Of a stretch of DNA of 8,367 nt, positions 1 through 6,336 are shown piece after piece. Every line of letters begins with the position of its first letter. The first letter of the stretch is position 1. Source of the stretch: Clostridia bacterium (GTDB lineage: Bacteria > Bacillota > Clostridia > Oscillospirales > CAG-272). Under the pieces are notes generated by a model. That model was not told the DNA's origin, did no database searches, and saw nothing but the letters and a program-made list of their open reading frames with translations. The stretch covers positions 1-8,367 of the forward strand of contig CAAEBS010000025.1 in the NCBI GenBank assembly GCA_900754175.1, given 5' to 3'. The translations under genes and the position numbers were made by a program.

Positions 1-204
1 CCTGAGCGGAGGGCAACAGCCCGGAGTCGAACCCGGAGGGCGACCGTAGGTCGGGATCTACTAACGTCGAGCGCACCAACCCCTTCCACCAACTTCCGCA
101 ACGGTAAAACTATCCGGCAACTTTTTTTCCTACCCCTTGTTTCAAGTCTTTTGAAAGGGGTTCGGGGAAAACTTTTCTTCAGAAAAGTTTCCCCCGCTTC
201 CCCG
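1..204 (+). repeat. Structured intergenic repeat, left copy (truncated by window edge)
   Basis: This stretch matches, in inverted orientation, positions 8147-8350 at the other end of the window. By eye the copies agree in blocks: 1-14, most of 25-64, around 66-81, the ACGGTAAAAC block near 101-110, and about 144-204. They differ most around 111-137. Small hairpins recur in both copies: GGGC/GCCC at 11-22, GACC/GGTC at 42-52, and a long stem at 164-195. Between copies the first two stems are kept while loop bases change. No convincing gene lies inside. The right copy continues for a further 17 bases to the window end, so this copy is probably cut at position 1. I cannot name the family; it behaves like a dispersed non-coding repeat of the REP or MITE kind. 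Confidence 0.85.
164..195. other. Long hairpin at the inner end of the left repeat
   Basis: GGGGAAAACTTTTCT is followed by a two-base TC turn and AGAAAAGTTTCCCCC. This forms a stem of about 14 pairs with one bulged A. No run of T follows on either strand, so it is not a canonical intrinsic terminator, although it could still stop or insulate transcription. It lies 15 bases upstream of the -35 box of the next gene. The same hairpin occurs at 8158-8188. Confidence 0.7.
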
Positions 205-210
205 AAAAGC

Positions 211-239
211 TTGACAAATGCCTGCGAGTGCGGTATAAT
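211..239 (+). promoter_or_regulatory. Consensus sigma-70/SigA promoter
   Basis: TTGACA at 211-216 and TATAAT at 234-239 are both perfect consensus hexamers separated by the optimal 17 bases. Transcription should start near 246. That is downstream of the ATG at 151, so that upstream start cannot be used from this promoter; the start at 292 is favoured, giving a leader of about 46 bases. The promoter begins immediately inside the left repeat. Confidence 0.9.
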
Positions 240-291
240 GACTTTTGTTTGGACCCGTTCAGAAATTTTTACGGAAAAGAGGTTTGTCGTT

Positions 292-1425
292 ATGAATTTT
301 TCCAAGCTGGACGCTTTTATGGAGAGGTTACCCGAGTGCGGGATCCCCGGCTGTGAGTTGGCGATCACCCACCACCGCCGCACGGTTTACCGCAAGTGCG
401 TGGGTTTTTCCAACACCGAAAAAACAAAGCCGGTCACGCCGCAGGACATCTACTGGATCTTTTCCTGCACCAAGGTCATTACCTGCGCAACGACCATGCG
501 ACTGGTAGAGGAGGGAAAGCTTTCGCTTGACGATCCGGTTTCCCGCTATCTTCCCGAGTTTGCCGATATGATGGTCATTGACCGCAAAACCGGTAAGGTC
601 ACACCCGCCGAAAACGAGATGAAGATAGAGCATCTGTTTTCCATGAGTTCGGGAATGAACTACGATATCGCTACCGTTCCGCTTCTCCGTGCCAGAAAAA
701 AAGAGGGCGCCACCACACGGGACATAGTTCGTGCCATGGCGGAATCGCCTCTGGAATTTGAGCCGGGAACCCGCTACCGTTACAGCCTTTCCCACGACGT
801 CCTGGCGGCTGTGCTTGAGGTCGTCAGCGGAATGCGCTACTCCGAGTATCTGTCCCGCTACGTGCTGGAGCCGCTGGGGATGACCGACATCGGATTTCGT
901 CCGGATGAGGCGCAACGTGCCCGCTTTTCTCAGCTTTACCGTTACAGCAACGGGCTTTCCAGGAGTACGCCGATCGAGATCGTGAACAATTACCGCCTGT
1001 CACCCGATTACGATAGCGGCGGGGCAGGGCTTTTCAGTACGGTGGATTCCTATATGAAATTCATTACCGCACTGGCAAACGGCGGTAAGGGCGAGGACGG
1101 CTATTCGCTTCTCAAGCCGCAGACTATCCGGATGTTGCAGGAAAACCACCTGTGCGATCGTGCACGGGAGGACTTTGTGAATGCCCGGCTTTACGGCTAC
1201 GGCTGGGGACTTTGCGGAAGAGTGCATATGAACCCGACGGTTTCCGGCTCGCTTGCACCGGCAGGGGAGTTCGGTTGGGACGGCGCCGCAGGCGCTTTTG
1301 CCATGGTAGATCCCGAAAACGAGGTGGCAATGTATTACGGTCAGCATCTTCATAGTTGCCAGTATGCGTACCATTATATCCATCCCACGCTCCGGAATCT
1401 GGCTTACGAGGCACTTTTTTCATAA
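292..1425 (+). CDS. Serine beta-lactamase-family hydrolase (class C / family VIII esterase-like)
   Basis: A 377-residue protein of the beta-lactamase fold (class C beta-lactamase, DD-peptidase and EstB-type esterase superfamily). Residues 58-61 are SCTK, the SxxK motif, with Ser58 as likely nucleophile and Lys61 as general base. YSLSHD at 164-169 holds the second catalytic tyrosine, in the YSx form seen in EstB-like esterases rather than the YxN of true beta-lactamases. FGWDGAAG at 327-334 occupies the KTG-box position, again esterase-like. No signal peptide or membrane segment is visible, so it is probably cytoplasmic and more likely an esterase or peptidase than an antibiotic-resistance enzyme. 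The start at 292 has an AAGAGG ribosome binding site (277-282) and lies just downstream of the perfect promoter; the in-frame ATG at 151 lies upstream of that promoter, inside the repeat. Substrate unknown. Confidence 0.88.
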   Translation: MNFSKLDAFMERLPECGIPGCELAITHHRRTVYRKCVGFSNTEKTKPVTPQDIYWIFSCTKVITCATTMRLVEEGKLSLDDPVSRYLPEFADMMVIDRKTGKVTPAENEMKIEHLFSMSSGMNYDIATVPLLRARKKEGATTRDIVRAMAESPLEFEPGTRYRYSLSHDVLAAVLEVVSGMRYSEYLSRYVLEPLGMTDIGFRPDEAQRARFSQLYRYSNGLSRSTPIEIVNNYRLSPDYDSGGAGLFSTVDSYMKFITALANGGKGEDGYSLLKPQTIRMLQENHLCDRAREDFVNARLYGYGWGLCGRVHMNPTVSGSLAPAGEFGWDGAAGAFAMVDPENEVAMYYGQHLHSCQYAYHYIHPTLRNLAYEALFS

Positions 1426-1472
1426 AAAACACGAAAAAGAATAAAAAAAATTAAAAAATTTACATTTAGGTC

Positions 1473-1500
1473 TTGAAATTCTGAATTATTATGATACAAT
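1473..1500 (+). promoter_or_regulatory. Extended -10 promoter of the ferredoxin gene
   Basis: TTGAAA at 1473-1478 and TACAAT at 1495-1500 are separated by 16 bases, with TG at 1492-1493 forming an extended -10 element. The surrounding spacer, 1426-1533, is strikingly AT-rich, which would help melting. I see no GC-rich terminator hairpin for the preceding gene here, so read-through into the ferredoxin is also possible. Confidence 0.7.
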
Positions 1501-1533
1501 AATAGTAAAAATAAATACGGAGGTATTTTGAAA

Positions 1534-1704
1534 ATGGCATACAAAATTTCTGACGATTGCATCGCTTGCGGCGCTTGCGCTGAGGCATGTCCTGTCAACG
1601 CCATCAAAGAGGGCGATTGCAAATACGAAATCAATCCCGATGAGTGCATCGAGTGCGGCGCTTGCGCTGAGACCTGCCCGGTTTCCGCTCCTTCCGCCGA
1701 GTGA
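1534..1704 (+). CDS. Clostridial-type 2[4Fe-4S] ferredoxin
   Basis: A 56-residue soluble electron carrier of normal length for bacterial 2[4Fe-4S] ferredoxins. It begins MAYKISDDC and has two cluster motifs: cysteines 9, 12, 15 and 19, then 38, 41, 44 and 48, each in a CxxCxxCxxxCP pattern. The last cysteine of each set completes the opposite cluster in this family. It would shuttle low-potential electrons for enzymes such as pyruvate:ferredoxin oxidoreductase or hydrogenase in an anaerobe. An additional Cys29 lies between the motifs, where relatives usually have another residue, and is not expected to bind a cluster. The ribosome binding site GGAGGT (1519-1524) is strong, nine bases before the ATG. 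It appears monocistronic, with its own promoter and downstream hairpins. Identification is very secure from sequence alone. Confidence 0.97.
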   Translation: MAYKISDDCIACGACAEACPVNAIKEGDCKYEINPDECIECGACAETCPVSAPSAE

Positions 1705-1737
1705 TTTCGGGTTTTCCTACATAATTTCTGTGGGATG

Positions 1738-1756
1738 CCGGTGATCCTTTCACCGG
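1738..1756. other. Intergenic hairpin 1 after the ferredoxin
   Basis: CCGGTGA and TCACCGG form a perfect seven-pair stem around a five-base TCCTT loop. It lies 33 bases after the ferredoxin stop and has no T-run behind it. It is the first of three consecutive hairpins. Confidence 0.65.
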
Positions 1757-1760
1757 AACG

Positions 1761-1775
1761 GGCGGCTTTGCCGCC
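1761..1775. other. Intergenic hairpin 2 after the ferredoxin
   Basis: GGCGGC and GCCGCC form a perfect six-pair GC stem around a TTT loop, four bases after the first hairpin. It is not followed by a T-run, so it is more likely an mRNA-stabilising or processing structure than a terminator. Confidence 0.6.
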
Positions 1776-1777
1776 TG

Positions 1778-1824
1778 AAAGTAAGGGGCTACGCTTCGGC
1801 GTCAGCCCCTTTGCTTTTACTTTT
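1778..1824 (+). terminator. Probable intrinsic terminator of the ferredoxin transcript
   Basis: GGGGCT (1785-1790) pairs with AGCCCC (1804-1809), and the inner ACGC-TTCG-GCGT extends the stem with a stable TTCG tetraloop and one bulged C. A T-rich tail of 15 bases, 13 of them T or C, follows directly. The flanking AAAGTAA and TTACTTT can also pair across a bulge. It ends 35 bases before the next start codon, leaving little room for a promoter for that gene. It may therefore be leaky or act as an attenuator. Confidence 0.6.
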
Positions 1825-1859
1825 GACGAATTTTTGCACTGCGCCGCAGGAGGAACACG

Positions 1860-2657
1860 ATGGCTGAGCAGATTTGCCGGGCGGGGGAACGTGCCGACCG
1901 GATCAATGAAGATCTTACGCTGATACGCAAGGTGGGCGGGCTGACCTTTGGGACCGACGCCTATCTGCTGGCGGCATATATGCGCCCGCAGAGCCGTGCG
2001 AGAGCGGTGGAACTTGGCACCGGAACCGGCGTAATCCCGCTTCTGTGCGCCTCGGCAGGGCGGTTTGCCCACATTGACGCTCTGGAGCTTCAGCCGGAGT
2101 TTGCCGAGCTTGCCGTCAGAAACGTTGCCCTGAACCGCCTGGAGGACAGGATCTCGGTTCACTGTGCGGACGTCCGGGAGATCACGGCGGAAACCCTTGG
2201 CGGCGAGGCGGACGTGGCCTTTTCCAACCCGCCGTATATGCGCACCGACAGCGGCAAGCGGAACGAGTGGGACGGAAAATATCTGGCAAGGCATGAGGCG
2301 GCGGGCGGCATTGCGGATTTCTGCAGGGCGGCACGCCGGCTGTTGAAGCACGGCGGAAAGTTTTACTGCGTATGGCGCCCCGACAGGCTTTCGGAGCTGA
2401 TGTCGGCGCTGGCGGCGTCCGGATTGGAGCCGAAAGAAATGACCTTCGTCCATGCCGACGCCCAGACGCCGCCGTCCATGCTTTTGCTGATGGCAAAAAA
2501 GGGTGGGGCGCACGGGCTGAAGATCACGCCGCCCCTGCTTCTGCATCCGACCGGCGGCGATACGGCGGGCGCAAGACCGCTGACGGAGACGGCGCAGAAA
2601 ATATACGATACCATGAGCTTTGACACCCCGGACGAATTCCGCCGGGTGCGCTCCTGA
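1860..2657 (+). CDS. trmN6: tRNA1(Val) (adenine-37-N6)-methyltransferase, TrmN6/YfiC family
   Basis: A 265-residue SAM-dependent N6-adenine methyltransferase, the usual length for the TrmN6 (COG4123) family. Members methylate A37 of tRNA1(Val) next to the anticodon. The N-terminal region ends in a LTFGTDAYLLAAY stretch typical of the family. Motif I, VELGTGTG (50-57), binds SAM; LELQPEFAELA forms the acidic strand after it. NPPY at 123-126 is the N6-adenine catalytic motif. The C-terminal third is less conserved and probably contacts tRNA. The start is fixed by AGGAGG (1848-1853), six bases before the ATG. It is the first of a tightly packed five-gene run; its stop is 25 bases before the next start. 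I see no convincing promoter between the upstream hairpins and this gene. The tRNA target is inferred from the family and could differ, since NPPY methyltransferases act on several substrates. Confidence 0.85.
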   Translation: MAEQICRAGERADRINEDLTLIRKVGGLTFGTDAYLLAAYMRPQSRARAVELGTGTGVIPLLCASAGRFAHIDALELQPEFAELAVRNVALNRLEDRISVHCADVREITAETLGGEADVAFSNPPYMRTDSGKRNEWDGKYLARHEAAGGIADFCRAARRLLKHGGKFYCVWRPDRLSELMSALAASGLEPKEMTFVHADAQTPPSMLLLMAKKGGAHGLKITPPLLLHPTGGDTAGARPLTETAQKIYDTMSFDTPDEFRRVRS

Positions 2658-2682
2658 AACTGAAACGAACGAGGAAAAATCA

Positions 2683-3474
2683 ATGGAAGCAATGAAACGG
2701 GTGCTCAGCTTTGTAAGGCGGGCGATCGACGATTATCAGATGATAAAGCCGGGCGACAAGATCGCCGTGGGGGTGTCGGCAGGAAAGGATTCGCTGACGC
2801 TTCTCTGTGCTATGGCGGAGCTGAGGCGCTTTTATCCGGTGCCCTTTGAGCTGTGCGCCATTACGGTGGACATGGGCTTTGAGGGGTGCGACTTTTCGGG
2901 GGTGGAGGCGCTTTGCCGCAGCCTTGACGTGCCGTATTACCGGATCCCGTCGCAGATCTATCAGATCATTTTTGAGATCCGGAAAGAGAAAAATCCCTGC
3001 TCGCTCTGCGCCAAGATGCGCCGGGGCGCCCTTTACAATGCGGCAAAGGAAATGGGATGTACCTCGGTGGCGCTGGGACACCACTTTGACGACGTGGTGG
3101 AAACCTTTATGCTCAACCTCTTTTTCGAGGGGCGCATCGGTTGTTTTCAGCCGGTCACCTATCTTTCCCGCACCGATATCACCCTGATCCGTCCCATGAT
3201 CTATATGCCGGAAAAGGACGTGCGGTATTTTGCCAACCGTGTGGCGCTTCCCGTCATCAAGTCTCCCTGTCCGGCGGACGGCAACACCGAGCGGGAAGAG
3301 ATGAAGCGCCTTCTGGCAAACCTTGAGCGGCAAAACCGGGGCTTGCGCTACCGGATCTTCGGCGCCATTCAGCGTGGCGAGGTGGACGGCTTCCGGGTGA
3401 CCGGCAAGATGCAGGGCATTTTGCGCTATACCGACGAGGACGAAAAAGAAAAAAGAGAGGATGCGGGGGAATGA
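2683..3474 (+). CDS. ttcA: TtcA-like tRNA 2-thiocytidine synthesis protein (Fe-S PP-loop ATPase)
   Basis: A 263-residue PP-loop ATP pyrophosphatase. TtcA adenylates C32 of certain tRNAs and replaces its oxygen with sulfur, using a [4Fe-4S] cluster. The PP-loop is SAGKDS at 32-37, where most relatives read SGGKDS. The cluster cysteines are visible as CSLC (Cys106 and Cys109) followed by AKMRRGAL, and Cys196 in SPCPADGNTERE; this three-cysteine arrangement is the TtcA hallmark. LGHHFDDVVETFMLNLFF, about 127-144, is the family's conserved central block. No N-terminal zinc-finger extension is present, unlike TtuA/NcsA-type relatives. The start at 2683 has a GAGGA site eight bases upstream; an in-frame ATG at 2620 lies inside trmN6 and adds no conserved sequence. 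The stop overlaps the next start as ATGA. The Fe-S requirement fits an anaerobe. Confidence 0.85.
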   Translation: MEAMKRVLSFVRRAIDDYQMIKPGDKIAVGVSAGKDSLTLLCAMAELRRFYPVPFELCAITVDMGFEGCDFSGVEALCRSLDVPYYRIPSQIYQIIFEIRKEKNPCSLCAKMRRGALYNAAKEMGCTSVALGHHFDDVVETFMLNLFFEGRIGCFQPVTYLSRTDITLIRPMIYMPEKDVRYFANRVALPVIKSPCPADGNTEREEMKRLLANLERQNRGLRYRIFGAIQRGEVDGFRVTGKMQGILRYTDEDEKEKREDAGE

Positions 3475-4439
3475 AGATTCCCCCGGCGGAACCTATGAAG
3501 ACCGAGGAGATGCGCACAGCGCTGACGGGATGGCATCCCCGGGCGGAGGAATGGATGTGCAAGCGCCACTTGGGCGACCTGTACGTTTTTGACCTTGCGG
3601 TGGATTGCCGCATGGTGAGCTGGCGGGCGCCCGAGGGAAAACGGGTGAAAGAGGAGTGCTTTTCTGCGTGGCTGGAGCCACGGGAAAGAGAGGCTCTGCC
3701 CGGTTATCTGACCGGCTACGGAGAAAATGCGATATTGCTGAGGACCCGGTACGGCGCTGCCATGCTTTTACCCATGCCGGCGCCTGCCGCTTCTCTTTTT
3801 GCGGTGTTCGTGCCGTCGCTTCCGGAGCGGAAATGGCTCCCGCTTGCGGCTTCCGGGCGATACGGCGATTTCCGTGTGGACGGGAGCTGTGCGGCAGAGG
3901 CGGGCAAGCGTGGATGCCGGGTCACGGAGGAGGAAGAGGAGGACTTCGGGACGCTTTGCGACGAACTTTTTGCGTGCTTTGAAGGATTGGTGTCGCCAAA
4001 GCGGGTCGAGCCGGGAAGCCGGATCGACGATAGGCTGTGCGGGCGGCTGTGGGCGCTTTCTTCTTTTGTAGGGTGCCCGGTCCGGCTGATCCGGTGCGAT
4101 GTGATCCGGGATTTCGGAGAGTTTGATTTTTCCCTGTACACGGCGTTTCTTCTGGTCTGCCTTTGCATGGTAAGACGCTATGCGGACGACCGCACGGCAG
4201 AGGTGGCGTTGGAAGCGCATCGGTATGGCGGGGCAGTGGCGCTCCGCTTTTCGGCGTCCGGATTGCGCTCGGCAAACGACGTCCGGGAGATCGCCACGCT
4301 GGAGAGCATTGCGGAGCGGAAAAATATGCTGTTTGAGCGTTCGGCGGAGGGCGGCACGGTAAGCCTGCGCTTTTCGCCGATGAATAAAGACTGGTCGTAT
4401 CTGGGGCTGAAAGCGCCGGAGCTTGACGGCTGGGACTGA
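3471..4439 (+). CDS. Unrecognised 322-residue protein; C-terminus faintly resembles a GHKL ATPase fold
   Basis: I do not recognise this protein. It is cytoplasmic-looking, with no signal peptide; the only marked hydrophobic stretch is LYTAFLLVCLCMV at 222-234, too short to be a convincing membrane span. A run of five glutamates occurs at 153-157. The segment from about 220 to 310 has helix-strand spacing suggestive of a histidine-kinase ATPase domain: a helix before the strands, an alternating V-x-L-x strand pattern, then IATLESIAERKNMLFE, and a GLK near the end. I see no clear N, G1 or G2 nucleotide-binding boxes, so if related it would be degenerate. The start overlaps the ttcA stop by four bases (ATGA), implying translational coupling; GAGAGG lies ten bases upstream. 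Its coding status is well supported by this coupling and the uninterrupted frame. The function is unknown. Confidence 0.8.
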   Translation: MKIPPAEPMKTEEMRTALTGWHPRAEEWMCKRHLGDLYVFDLAVDCRMVSWRAPEGKRVKEECFSAWLEPREREALPGYLTGYGENAILLRTRYGAAMLLPMPAPAASLFAVFVPSLPERKWLPLAASGRYGDFRVDGSCAAEAGKRGCRVTEEEEEDFGTLCDELFACFEGLVSPKRVEPGSRIDDRLCGRLWALSSFVGCPVRLIRCDVIRDFGEFDFSLYTAFLLVCLCMVRRYADDRTAEVALEAHRYGGAVALRFSASGLRSANDVREIATLESIAERKNMLFERSAEGGTVSLRFSPMNKDWSYLGLKAPELDGWD

Positions 4440-4442
4440 AAA

Positions 4443-4460
4443 GCCGGGGCAAGCCCCGGC
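4443..4460. other. Perfect GC hairpin between the unknown gene and the exporter genes
   Basis: GCCGGGGC and GCCCCGGC form an eight-pair perfect stem around a two-base AA turn, starting three bases after the stop codon. No T-run follows, so it is not a canonical terminator. It may set the relative amounts of upstream and downstream mRNA, or block read-through partly. The exporter ribosome binding site begins 14 bases later. Confidence 0.65.
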
Positions 4461-4485
4461 AGAATCTGCATTTTGAGGAGGGAGT

Positions 4486-6336
4486 ATGCGAAAGAAACAT
4501 TCATCCGACAATTCTTCCTACACGGGGCGGGGAAAAGCGGCTTTGATTCTGCATTTTCTCCGTGGATGCCGTGTGTTGTTTGCGCTCAGTATTCTGAGTG
4601 CGGCACTGGCGGCGCTGGCGGATATGATAACTCCGCAGATCATCCGCATGACGCTGGACAACGCCATTGCGGGGAAAGAAGCGGATTATGCCGGGTGGGT
4701 CATGCGCCTGGTCGATGCCCTGGGCGGCTTTGCCTACCTCGGGGCGCATCTTTGGATTCCGGCGCTTGCCGTGATAGGGGTGGCGGTGCTCAGCATTGCC
4801 GGGCAGTACGGCTTTCGTGTGTTCAATACCCGGGCTTCGGAAACGCTTGTGAAGAATATGCGGGATTCCTTGTTTTCCCACATTGAAAGACTTCCTTTTT
4901 CCTGGCATATGAAGAACCGGACGGGGGACATCATTCAGCGCTGTACCTCGGACATCGACACCATGAAGAACTTTGTTTCGGGACAGCTGACCTCGGTGTT
5001 CCGGATTGTCATTCTGCTGATTTTTTCTACCGTTTTCATGTTCCGCATGAACGTCCGGCTGACGTGGATCGCATTGATCCCCATGCCGGTGATGATGCTG
5101 TATTCCTTTTTCTTTCACCGGAAGATCGGCGAAAGCTTTGAGGCGTGCGACGAGAGCGAGGGAAAGCTTTCCGCTATGGCGCAGGAGAACCTGACGGGTG
5201 TGCGGGTTGTGCGGGCGTTCGGCAGGGAGCGGTACGAGCGGGACCGGTTTCATGAGCACAACGAGCAGTATACCACGCTGTGGAAAAGGCTTGCCGGACT
5301 TATGGGACGCTTCTGGAGCACATCCGACGTGCTGGCGGGGATCCAGATCATGCTGATCGTGGTTTTCGGAGTCGTGTTCTGCATCCGTGGCTGGATGACG
5401 CCCGGCGAATACGTGGCGTTCATCGCCTATAATTCTATGCTGGTCTGGCCGATCCGGCAGCTTGGGCGCATGATCTCCGAGATGAGCAAGGCGGGCGTGT
5501 CTATCGACCGTGTCCGCTATATCATGGAGTCCGAACCGGAGAGCGACAAGCCGGAGGCAGTGGAGCCGCCGCTGAACGGGGATATTGCCTTTGAGGGGGT
5601 GAGCTTTGCCTATGAAAACTGCCCCGAGGTGTTGCATGACGTCAGCTTTACCGTAAAGGGCGGCACGACGCTGGGAATCCTTGGCGGGACGGGGAGCGGA
5701 AAGTCTACGCTGATGTTGCTTCTGGACCGCCTGTACGAGCTTCCGCCCGAGTGGGGCAGGATTACGATAGGCGGGGTGGATATTGCCGATATGAAAGCGG
5801 AGCACCTCCGGAAAAACGTCGGCATGGTGCTCCAGGAGCCGTATCTGTTTTCCCGCACGATCGCCGAAAATATCGGAATCGCCGACCCGCAATTGACTCT
5901 GGAGCAAATCCGGGAGGCGGCGAGGGCGGCTTGCCTTGACGAGACGGTGGAGGGCTTTGCCCGGGGGTATGACACCTTTGTGGGAGAGCGTGGCGTTACC
6001 CTGTCGGGCGGGCAGAAGCAGAGAGCGGCGATTGCCAGGGCTTTGGTGCGGCAAACGCCGATCATGGTCTTTGACGATTCGCTGTCGGCAGTGGACACCG
6101 AGACCGACGAGAAGATCCGGAAGGCGCTGGAAAGCCGCTTCGGGACCTGCACGCTGATCCTGATTTCCCACCGCATTACCACGCTGTCCCGGGCAGACCG
6201 GATTGTGGTAATGGACCACGGCAGAGTGGCGGAAGTGGGAACGCCGGAGGAGCTGAAAAAGGCGGGCGGAATCTATCAGCGCATTTATGAGATCCAGACG
6301 GGCGCCGGTGCGGAAAAAGAGGAGGCGACGAGATGA
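4486..6336 (+). CDS. ABC exporter half-transporter, subunit 1 (degenerate Walker B)
   Basis: A 616-residue type IV ABC exporter half: a six-helix membrane domain (roughly 28-48, 88-107, 168-188, 192-210, 282-300 and 306-323) fused to a C-terminal nucleotide-binding domain. Walker A is GGTGSGKST at 400-408, the Q-loop glutamine is Q450, the signature is a perfect LSGGQ at 506-510, and the switch histidine is H562. Walker B reads IMVFDDS (526-532), so the catalytic glutamate is Asp531. This is the hallmark of the degenerate-site partner in heterodimeric multidrug exporters such as BmrCD, LmrCD and TM287/288. AGGAGG at 4476-4481 is four bases before the start. The stop overlaps the next start as ATGA, so the partners are made together. 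Substrate unknown; a drug, lipid or peptide is possible. Confidence 0.93.
   Translation: MRKKHSSDNSSYTGRGKAALILHFLRGCRVLFALSILSAALAALADMITPQIIRMTLDNAIAGKEADYAGWVMRLVDALGGFAYLGAHLWIPALAVIGVAVLSIAGQYGFRVFNTRASETLVKNMRDSLFSHIERLPFSWHMKNRTGDIIQRCTSDIDTMKNFVSGQLTSVFRIVILLIFSTVFMFRMNVRLTWIALIPMPVMMLYSFFFHRKIGESFEACDESEGKLSAMAQENLTGVRVVRAFGRERYERDRFHEHNEQYTTLWKRLAGLMGRFWSTSDVLAGIQIMLIVVFGVVFCIRGWMTPGEYVAFIAYNSMLVWPIRQLGRMISEMSKAGVSIDRVRYIMESEPESDKPEAVEPPLNGDIAFEGVSFAYENCPEVLHDVSFTVKGGTTLGILGGTGSGKSTLMLLLDRLYELPPEWGRITIGGVDIADMKAEHLRKNVGMVLQEPYLFSRTIAENIGIADPQLTLEQIREAARAACLDETVEGFARGYDTFVGERGVTLSGGQKQRAAIARALVRQTPIMVFDDSLSAVDTETDEKIRKALESRFGTCTLILISHRITTLSRADRIVVMDHGRVAEVGTPEELKKAGGIYQRIYEIQTGAGAEKEEATR

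Noticed and set aside
151..291. In-frame N-terminal extension of the hydrolase starting at 151
   Set aside because: It is encoded by the repeat and lies largely upstream of the consensus promoter at 211-239. The ATG at 292 has a good ribosome binding site, and a similar peptide can be read from the right repeat, showing it is repeat-derived.
1823..1851. Possible promoter beginning TTGACG upstream of trmN6
   Set aside because: The hexamer 17 bases downstream is GCAGGA, which overlaps the ribosome binding site and does not resemble a -10 box.
1404..2546. Long minus-strand open frame opposite the ferredoxin and trmN6
   Set aside because: It covers two confidently identified plus-strand genes and their hairpins, is rich in Arg, Pro, Gln and His as expected from antisense reading of GC-rich genes, and shows no recognisable domain.
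2620..2682. Upstream start for the ttcA gene overlapping trmN6
   Set aside because: The additional 21 residues carry no family similarity, and the ATG at 2683 has a well-placed GAGGA site.
4443..4460. Intrinsic terminator splitting the operon
   Set aside because: The stem is perfect, but the bases after it are AGAATCTGCA, with no T-run, so termination is not supported.
4501..6219. 572-codon minus-strand open frame opposite exporter subunit 1
   Set aside because: The plus strand encodes a complete ABC exporter with all motifs. The antisense product is His-, Arg- and Pro-rich with no domain, a typical shadow frame.
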